Shown: piece after piece, positions 15,395 to 20,542 of the stretch
Layout of the letters: the number at the start of each line of letters is the position of its first letter
Numbering within the stretch: position 1 is the stretch's first letter
Assembly (NCBI GenBank): GCA_030038595.1
Contig: JASHSW010000178.1
Coordinates: forward strand, 1 to 20,542
DNA: 20,542 nt
Origin: Methylovirgula sp.
Lineage (GTDB): Bacteria; Pseudomonadota; Alphaproteobacteria; Rhizobiales; Beijerinckiaceae
Reading direction: 5' to 3'
Position numbers and translations under genes: made by a program
Notes under the pieces: generated by a model
What the model was told of the DNA's origin: nothing
What the model saw: the letters and a program-made list of their open reading frames with translations, nothing else
The model's database searches: none

Positions 15395-16615
15395 ATGGCC
15401 GAGCGAAAGGTTGTCGTTACCGGCATGGGCGCCGTCTCCGCGGCAGGCGTCGGGGCGAAGGCTTTATGGCAGGCGGCGCGCGACGGGCGTCCGTGCATTT
15501 CGGAGATTGCCTTCCCGCGGCCTTCGCGCGGCCGCATCCGCCAGGTGGCGCAAGTGCGCGATTTCGATCCCGCGGCCTATATCGAACCGGAACTTCTGCC
15601 GTTCACCGATCCGGTGATCCGCTATCTCATTGTCGCCGCCGACGAAGCGGCGCGCGACGCTGGCCTATCGCGCGATGCGCTGAAAGGCCCGCGCACCGCC
15701 GCCATCATCGGCACGGGCATCGGCGGAATTACCACGACCGAAGAGAACCATCACGCGGTTCTGGTCAAAGAGGGACGCCCCGATCCGCTCACCATCCTCA
15801 AGCTTATTCCGAGTTCTTGCGCGGCGATGGCGAGCATGCGCTTTGGCACGACCGGCCCGTGTTATGCGATTGCCAGCGCCTGTTCCTCGGCGACGCAGGC
15901 GATAGGCACCGGCGCGCAGATGATCCGCGCCGGTCTGACGGATCGGGCGATCGTCGGGGGCACCGAGGATTGCTTGACGATCGGCGGCATGCTTGCTTGG
16001 GAAAGCCTGCGGGTCCTGACTCCAACTTTGTGTCGGCCGTTTTCGAAAGACCGCAACGGCATGGTGCTCGGCGCCGGCGCCGGCGTATTCATTCTCGAGG
16101 CCGAAGAAATCGCCAAGGCGCGCAACGCCCGCGTCTTGGCCGAACTCGCCGGCTACGGCACGTCGAGCGATGCCAAAGATCCGATACGACCGGATGCGGA
16201 AGGCGCCGCCGCCTCGATGCGCAACGCGCTCGCCGACGCGGGCGTCGATGCGGAGGAGATCGACTACATCAACGCGCACGGTACGGGCACGACGATCAAT
16301 GACATTACCGAAGCGGAAGCCGTTCGCCTTGTTTTCGGCAAGCGCGCGCCGCAAATTCCGATCTCTTCGACCAAACCGATCCACGGCCACGCGTTGGGCG
16401 CCGGCGGGGCGCTCGAACTCGTCGTGACGCTCGGCGCTTTGCGCGAGGGCGTCGCGCCGCCGACGATCAACTGGCGCGTCGCCGACGAGAAGTGCCCGGT
16501 CGACGCGGTGCCCAACGAAGCGCGGCAACTGCCGCTCAGCGCCGTAATGTCCAACTCGTTCGCCTTCGGAGGGATCAATGCGGTTCTCGTCCTGCGCCGC
16601 GTCGAAGACGCCTGA
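15395..16615 (+). CDS. Beta-ketoacyl-ACP synthase, FabF/NodE type
   Basis: The 406-residue enzyme has the thiolase fold of a type II ketosynthase. It should extend an acyl-ACP by two carbons with malonyl-ACP. The catalytic triad is complete: Cys163 in SACSSATQ, His295 in NAHGTGT and His332 in KPIHGHALGAGG. Length is normal for FabF. It is not a chain-length factor, since the cysteine is present. Its pairing with an unusual carrier protein, separate dehydratase subunits and a ketoreductase suggests a side pathway rather than bulk fatty acid synthesis; NodE, which makes special unsaturated chains in rhizobia, is a comparable case. The chain length and starter are unknown. Confidence 0.93.
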   Translation: MAERKVVVTGMGAVSAAGVGAKALWQAARDGRPCISEIAFPRPSRGRIRQVAQVRDFDPAAYIEPELLPFTDPVIRYLIVAADEAARDAGLSRDALKGPRTAAIIGTGIGGITTTEENHHAVLVKEGRPDPLTILKLIPSSCAAMASMRFGTTGPCYAIASACSSATQAIGTGAQMIRAGLTDRAIVGGTEDCLTIGGMLAWESLRVLTPTLCRPFSKDRNGMVLGAGAGVFILEAEEIAKARNARVLAELAGYGTSSDAKDPIRPDAEGAAASMRNALADAGVDAEEIDYINAHGTGTTINDITEAEAVRLVFGKRAPQIPISSTKPIHGHALGAGGALELVVTLGALREGVAPPTINWRVADEKCPVDAVPNEARQLPLSAVMSNSFAFGGINAVLVLRRVEDA

Positions 16616-16627
16616 GGCCGGCGACCT

Positions 16628-17050
16628 TTGAGTCCGGCGTCCGCCGTGCCGCTCGATCATCCAAAGGAATCGCCGCTGCATCTCGGCCCGTTCGCGGTTC
16701 GCGTCGAAGCGGAGGCGAGCGAAGCTTTCGGCCGCGCCACCGGCGCCAGGGCGGGGCGCATCCCCTTCACCTTCCCGGTGCGTTGGCTGGCGCATCCCCA
16801 GATTCGCGCCGCCGCAGCACGGATGATCGGCGCGACGGATTGGGTTCCGATCCATGAATCGCAGAGCTTCGATGCTTGCCGCCGCCTCGAAACCGGGATC
16901 GATTACCGCATGCGGATCGAGATGTGGCGCGAGGCAAGACCGTCGCGGCTTCTTCTGCGCGCCAAGATCGCAACGGATACCGAGGAACCCTGTCTTTCCA
17001 TGGAAATGACTCTGCGCATCGTGTCGGCCGACGGGAGCGCCGCGCAATGA
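16628..17050 (+). CDS. MaoC-type hotdog protein, likely non-catalytic dehydratase subunit
   Basis: The product of about 140 residues looks like the N-terminal hotdog half of MaoC/FAS1-type dehydratases. The stretch IPFTFPVRWLAHPQI and the later WVPIHESQSFDACRRLETG resemble that domain's substrate-groove region. The catalytic Asp and His of the hydratase motif are absent, so it probably pairs with the next gene product as a heterodimer. The start is uncertain: TTG 16628 has GAGG 9-10 bases upstream, while GTG 16646 is an in-frame alternative. The stop TGA overlaps the ATG of the next gene (ATGA), which fits two subunits made in equal amounts. It could also be an independent thioesterase-like hotdog protein. 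Confidence 0.78.
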   Translation: MSPASAVPLDHPKESPLHLGPFAVRVEAEASEAFGRATGARAGRIPFTFPVRWLAHPQIRAAAARMIGATDWVPIHESQSFDACRRLETGIDYRMRIEMWREARPSRLLLRAKIATDTEEPCLSMEMTLRIVSADGSAAQ

Positions 17051-17457
17051 GTGGCGAACATTCCGGCAATCCGCCGCGCCCCGGCGAAAAGATTCCGCCG
17101 CGCGTCGTGCGTTTCGATCTTGCCGATCTGCGGCGCTACGCGGAAGCGTCGGGCGACGACAATCCTATTCACCTCGACGCCGCGGTGGCGCGGCGCGCCG
17201 GGCTCGAAGCGCCGCCCGTTCACGGCATGCTGTTGATGAGCGCGTTCGAGCCGGCGCTCGACGCCTGGCGCGCGGACTGGATGCTGCGGCAGCTCTCGGC
17301 GAAATTCCTGCGCCCGGTTTTCGCCGGCGAAAGCGTCGAGATCTCCGGACGCATCGTCGAGACCAGCGACGGGTCCGGCGCGCTCCTGCGCCTCTTGGCG
17401 CACAACGATCGGCGTGAGATCGTCGTCATCGCCGAAGCTACGCTTGCCAAGCCCTGA
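17047..17457 (+). CDS. MaoC-type 3-hydroxyacyl dehydratase, catalytic subunit
   Basis: The 136-residue single-hotdog protein carries the hydratase motif, with YAEASGDDNPIHLD at about residues 36-49 followed by APPVHGML. The Asp and His of this motif are the catalytic pair in R-specific enoyl hydratases and in HadB of mycobacteria. It should remove water from (3R)-hydroxyacyl-ACP, or add it in the reverse direction. The ATG overlaps the stop of the preceding hotdog gene, and the ketoreductase starts one base after its own stop, so these genes are translationally linked. The HadA-HadB arrangement of one inert and one active hotdog is the closest known parallel. Confidence 0.87.
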   Translation: MSGEHSGNPPRPGEKIPPRVVRFDLADLRRYAEASGDDNPIHLDAAVARRAGLEAPPVHGMLLMSAFEPALDAWRADWMLRQLSAKFLRPVFAGESVEISGRIVETSDGSGALLRLLAHNDRREIVVIAEATLAKP

Positions 17458-17458
17458 G

Positions 17459-18253
17459 ATGTCGGAACATCGCACGATTCTTATTACCGGCGCTTCGAGC
17501 GGCATCGGCCGCGCCCTGGCGCTGGCCTATGCGGCCCCAAGCGTCCGTCTTGCCTTAATCGGACGCAATGCCGAACGGCTCGAAGAGACCGTCGCGGAGG
17601 CCGAAGCGAAAGGAGCGCAGGTCGTCGCAGCGCGGCTCGACGTGCGCGACCGCGACGCGATGCAGACCTGGATCGCGGCGCAGGACGCGGCTCGCCCCTT
17701 CGACCTTGCGATCGCCAATGCGGGGATCACAACCGGACTGGGGAGCAACGGGGGCAAGGAAGATCCCGAAGCCGTGCGGGCGCTGCTTGCCACCAATCTT
17801 TTCGGTGTCTTAAACACGGTCGAGCCGCTGATCGGCCCGATGTGCGCCCGCGGCCGCGGGCAGCTTGCCTTCGTCGGTTCGATCGCCGGATTGCGGGGCT
17901 TGCCGTTTTCGCCCGCCTATTGCGCCAGCAAGGCAGCGGTCCATGCCTATGCCGAGTCGCTGCGCGGCAGCCTCGAAGGACGCGGCGTCGTGGTAAGCCT
18001 CGTCATCCCCGGTTTTGTAAAAACGCCTCTGAACGATGCGATCAAAGCAGCGAAACCGCTCGAAATCGACGCCGCGCAAGCCGCAAAAATCATTCGACGC
18101 GGGCTTTCGCGCGGCAAAGCGACGATTGTCTTTCCGCTGCCGCTTTATCTCGTCGCACGCTTGGCCCGCCTCTTGCCGCCGCGGCTCGTCGATCGGCTCT
18201 TTGCTCAATTTGACGTGAACGTACCGGAAACTCGCGAAAGAGTTCGGCCCTGA
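17459..18253 (+). CDS. SDR, probable 3-ketoacyl reductase
   Basis: The 264-residue classical SDR has TGASSGIG (10-17) for NADP(H), NAG (87-89), and the catalytic Ser141, Tyr154 and Lys158 (GSIAG, AYCASK). Its place directly after the dehydratase gene suggests that it reduces the 3-ketoacyl-ACP made by the ketosynthase. The C-terminal stretch FPLPLYLVARLARLLPP is hydrophobic and may touch the membrane, which is more typical of SDRs acting on lipids, for example 3-ketosphinganine reductases, than of soluble FabG. The two possibilities cannot be told apart here. The ATG at 17459 is one base after the preceding stop. Confidence 0.86.
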   Translation: MSEHRTILITGASSGIGRALALAYAAPSVRLALIGRNAERLEETVAEAEAKGAQVVAARLDVRDRDAMQTWIAAQDAARPFDLAIANAGITTGLGSNGGKEDPEAVRALLATNLFGVLNTVEPLIGPMCARGRGQLAFVGSIAGLRGLPFSPAYCASKAAVHAYAESLRGSLEGRGVVVSLVIPGFVKTPLNDAIKAAKPLEIDAAQAAKIIRRGLSRGKATIVFPLPLYLVARLARLLPPRLVDRLFAQFDVNVPETRERVRP

Positions 18254-18328
18254 TCATCGCAAGAGCGCTATTCCGCTTGTTAATGCGAGGCTTTTTGTGT
18301 TGAAGTCAATGGGGTTAGACGGGGGAAT

Positions 18329-19645
18329 TTGGCCTTGGTCACGATCCATGCGCTGCGCATCCTGTTCGATGCGATTCTGACGACCGCCGTTCTCGGTCTT
18401 GCCTTTGTAGGCGGCAGTTTCCTGCTTTTGATTGCCATCAATATCCTCGAACTTCTCGGCGGCGCGCGTTGGCGCACCCCGATGCCGGCGGCCAAGATCG
18501 CCGAAAGCGATCTGCCGAACGTTCTCGTCCAAATCCCCATCTTCAACGAGCCGGAGATGGTGGCCGACGCGCTCGCCAGCGCGGCGGCGCTCGACTGGCC
18601 GAAGGATAAGCTCCATATCCAACTCCTCGACGACAGCACCGACGAAAGTTCCGTCATCGCCGCGAACGTGACCCGGGAGCTGTGCCGCGAAGGCTTCGAT
18701 GTCGTGCAGCTGCGCCGCGAGGATCGCAACGGCTTCAAGGCCGGCGCCTTGGCGGCGGGTCTCGCGATCAGCGACGCGCCGATCGTCGCCATGCTCGATG
18801 TCGATTTCCGGCCGCCGCGCAATTGGCTGCGTGTCGCGGTGCCGTATCTCCTGGCGGATCGGCGTGCCGGTTTCCTGCAGTCGCGCTGCGAGTTTACGAA
18901 CTACCGCATGAACTGGCTGACGCGCGCCCAGGGCCTGATGTTCGACGCGCATTTCATCATGGAGCAGGCGACGCGCTACCGGGCCGGCTGGCTCTTTCAG
19001 TTCAACGGCACGGGCGGGCTGTGGCGGCGCGCCGCGATCGAAGAGGCGGGCGGCTGGTCGGGGGACTCGCTATGCGAGGACCTCGATCTGACGGTGCGCG
19101 CCGGGCTTGCCGACTGGCACGGGATCTTCCTGATGGAACCGGCGATTCCCGGCCTCGTACCGGAACACGTGCGTCATTGGCGTGTGCAGCAAAGCCGCTG
19201 GTCGAACGGCTTCGTGCAGGTGGCGCGCAAGCTCTTCCTGAAAGTCTGGACCTCGCACTGGTCGATCCGCCGCAAAGTTTCGGCGAGTGCCCTGATCCTC
19301 GTTCAGGTCTTCTACCCGCTTGTCGCGATCGCCACGGTCACCTTCGTCATTTGTCTGATGCTGCGCGGCCTTCACCCGCACCCCTATCTGCCGATGATGG
19401 AATTCCTGCTGACGCTCGTTCTGCTCGTTTCCGTGGGGATGTCCTTCGTGCCCTACGTCGTGCTGCGGCGTGGCACGCTCCTGCAATATCTGGTGACGCT
19501 CGTCTCGATCCCGCCCTTGATGGTCTATTTGAGCGTATCCAACGCGCCGTCGATCCTGCACACGCTTTTTGGCCGGCGCGGGCAGTTCAACCGCACCCCG
19601 AAGCGGCGGCATGTGGCCGCCGATCCGACGACGATCGGAAAATAA
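18329..19645 (+). CDS. Membrane family 2 glycosyltransferase (cellulose synthase / ceramide glucosyltransferase-like)
   Basis: The protein of about 438 residues has one N-terminal membrane segment (about 18-43), a cytoplasmic GT-A domain and three or four C-terminal membrane segments (about 322-346, 357-377, 385-404). The motifs of inverting processive-type enzymes are all present: DDS (101-103), DVD (157-159), CEDLDL (249-254) and QQSRW (287-291). It should transfer a sugar from a nucleotide sugar to a membrane lipid or a growing glycan. The tail has FGRRGQFNRTPKRR, as in bacterial cellulose-synthase-like proteins. It starts with TTG, either 18329 or 18335; the latter has better spacing from GGGGGA (18321-18326). 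It follows the SDR gene by about 75 bases, so a separate promoter is possible. The sugar and acceptor are unknown. Confidence 0.88.
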   Translation: MALVTIHALRILFDAILTTAVLGLAFVGGSFLLLIAINILELLGGARWRTPMPAAKIAESDLPNVLVQIPIFNEPEMVADALASAAALDWPKDKLHIQLLDDSTDESSVIAANVTRELCREGFDVVQLRREDRNGFKAGALAAGLAISDAPIVAMLDVDFRPPRNWLRVAVPYLLADRRAGFLQSRCEFTNYRMNWLTRAQGLMFDAHFIMEQATRYRAGWLFQFNGTGGLWRRAAIEEAGGWSGDSLCEDLDLTVRAGLADWHGIFLMEPAIPGLVPEHVRHWRVQQSRWSNGFVQVARKLFLKVWTSHWSIRRKVSASALILVQVFYPLVAIATVTFVICLMLRGLHPHPYLPMMEFLLTLVLLVSVGMSFVPYVVLRRGTLLQYLVTLVSIPPLMVYLSVSNAPSILHTLFGRRGQFNRTPKRRHVAADPTTIGK

Positions 19646-20542
19646 TCAGGCGCGCCGCGCCAGATTTGCGGCGCTGCGATCGACCCGCGAATAAAGCGTG
19701 TAGCGCTTGTCGAAGATGAAGGTGAAGAACAGCTTCGTCCACGAGCGATGATATCTCAGGTGGTCGTAAAATTCCGGCGCCAGCCGCTTCAATTCGGGCA
19801 ACTTCGTCCACGGGATCTCGGGAAAATCGTGGTGCTCGTTGTGGTAGCCGATGTTGAGCGCCACCTTGTTCAGAGGCCCGTAATAGTCGTAGGTCTCTTG
19901 CTCCGGATCGAAGGTGAAATGCTCCTGGATCCAGCGCGCCCCGAGCGGATGCAGCCCGACCGAGAACCAAAACGACGCGAAGAGATAGATGATCGCGCCC
20001 GCGCCAAAGAAATGGAACACCGCCACGTCGTAGGCGACGATCACCGCGGTGTTGATCCAGGTCCAGCGTCCGCCGAAGGGCACCGTTCCCTTCAGCCGGG
20101 CAAGCCGGGTGATTTGTAGAAACGCGAAACAGAAGAGCCAGAGCGCCTTGCCGTACCAGCGGTTGCCGACCAGATGCGCCTCGCTGTGGCCGGGCAGGTC
20201 GGCGTCATAGTCGTAATCGCCGAGATGCGAATGGTGCTTCTGGTGATAGCAGCGAAAGCCCATCGCGGTGGGAAACGTGTTCGGCAGATCGGCGAGGATC
20301 GCCACCCATTTGTTGGCGGTCGGCGATTTGAAGATCGTGTTGTGAACCGCGTCGTGGATGACGACGAACATCGCGTGATTGGCAAACGCGCCGATGCAAT
20401 AGGCGGCGAGGATGGCGAGCCACCAATAATGCACGCCGAGATGTCCGAAGAGCGCGGCGAGCGCGGTCTGGCCGAGAACGACGCCGATCGTGATGACCGC
20501 CGTCCACGGATCCTGGCCGATCAACGAGGCGACCTCGGGATG
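19646..20542 (-). CDS. Sphingolipid delta-4 desaturase (DEGS)-like membrane desaturase, N-terminus beyond right edge
   Basis: The frame is open from its TGA at 19646-19648 to the window edge, about 298 residues, with roughly 30 N-terminal residues missing by comparison with DEGS1. All three histidine boxes for the di-iron centre are present: HDAVH, HQKHH and HNEHH. The stretch TYDYYGPLN...GYHNEHHDFPEIP and the later PEFYDHLRYHRSW follow eukaryotic dihydroceramide delta-4 desaturases closely, more than ordinary acyl-lipid desaturases, as does the opening PEVASLIGQDP. It should be an integral membrane oxygenase that desaturates or hydroxylates a lipid chain. Its stop abuts that of the glycosyltransferase gene with no spacer, so the two are convergent. 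The sphingolipid assignment rests on remembered similarity; another long-chain lipid substrate is possible. Confidence 0.88.
   Translation of the reverse strand, partial: HPEVASLIGQDPWTAVITIGVVLGQTALAALFGHLGVHYWWLAILAAYCIGAFANHAMFVVIHDAVHNTIFKSPTANKWVAILADLPNTFPTAMGFRCYHQKHHSHLGDYDYDADLPGHSEAHLVGNRWYGKALWLFCFAFLQITRLARLKGTVPFGGRWTWINTAVIVAYDVAVFHFFGAGAIIYLFASFWFSVGLHPLGARWIQEHFTFDPEQETYDYYGPLNKVALNIGYHNEHHDFPEIPWTKLPELKRLAPEFYDHLRYHRSWTKLFFTFIFDKRYTLYSRVDRSAANLARRA

Noticed and set aside
15665..17047. A 460-codon open frame on the minus strand opposite the ketosynthase gene
   Set aside because: Arg- and His-rich with no motif; the plus strand carries a complete ketosynthase with its catalytic triad.
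18254..18328. An intrinsic terminator with the GGCTTTTTG run between the SDR and the glycosyltransferase genes
   Set aside because: No sound stem precedes the T run; the nearest pairing (CAAG..GCG with CGCTTG) is interrupted and misplaced.

Overview
The window is GC-rich, densely coded chromosomal DNA. Several features point to an alphaproteobacterium, most likely of the order Hyphomicrobiales: a SAM-II type riboswitch ahead of metZ, a two-domain dCTP deaminase divergent from metZ, a Suv3-type helicase next to a DUF3108 protein, and an encoded CCA on the tRNA. A family such as Beijerinckiaceae or Methylocystaceae is a guess. I see no insertion sequence, CRISPR array, prophage or rRNA. Layout suggests ordinary chromosome with one specialised lipid locus at the right end.

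Left part (1-4820). A truncated membrane protein leaves the left edge on the minus strand. After it come a possible 53-residue membrane peptide, a secreted di-haem cytochrome c peroxidase/MauG-like protein, and metZ (O-succinylhomoserine sulfhydrylase). metZ has a long leader with a recognisable SAM-II aptamer. Its promoter stands back to back with that of the divergent dcd gene. A tRNA-Gly(CCC) follows dcd.

Middle part (4820-10400), all on the minus strand. In transcription order it holds a DUF1993 protein, Ohr (organic hydroperoxide reductase), an aldo/keto reductase, a short-chain dehydrogenase, a flippase-like UPF0104 membrane protein, and a membrane-anchored diguanylate cyclase. The Ohr-AKR-SDR group is tightly spaced and looks like a peroxide/carbonyl detoxification unit. 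The cyclase has an intact GGEEF site, an RxxD inhibitory site and a leader with two hairpins.

Right-central part (10600-15000), plus strand. A secreted DUF3108 protein is followed by 442 bases with no convincing gene, then a 1023-residue Suv3-like RNA helicase with a long low-complexity C-terminal extension.

Right part (15000-20542). This is the most interesting region. A compact operon encodes a specialised acyl carrier protein, a FabF-like ketosynthase, two single-hotdog MaoC-type subunits (one catalytic, one apparently not), a ketoreductase-type SDR and a processive-type family 2 glycosyltransferase with membrane helices. Tail to tail with it, without a spacer, lies a protein strikingly like eukaryotic sphingolipid delta-4 desaturases (DEGS/DES), cut by the right edge. 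Together these genes could build an unusual, probably unsaturated acyl chain and a glycosylated, possibly ceramide-like membrane lipid. No enoyl reductase, serine palmitoyltransferase or ceramide synthase lies in the window, so the lipid class is inference.
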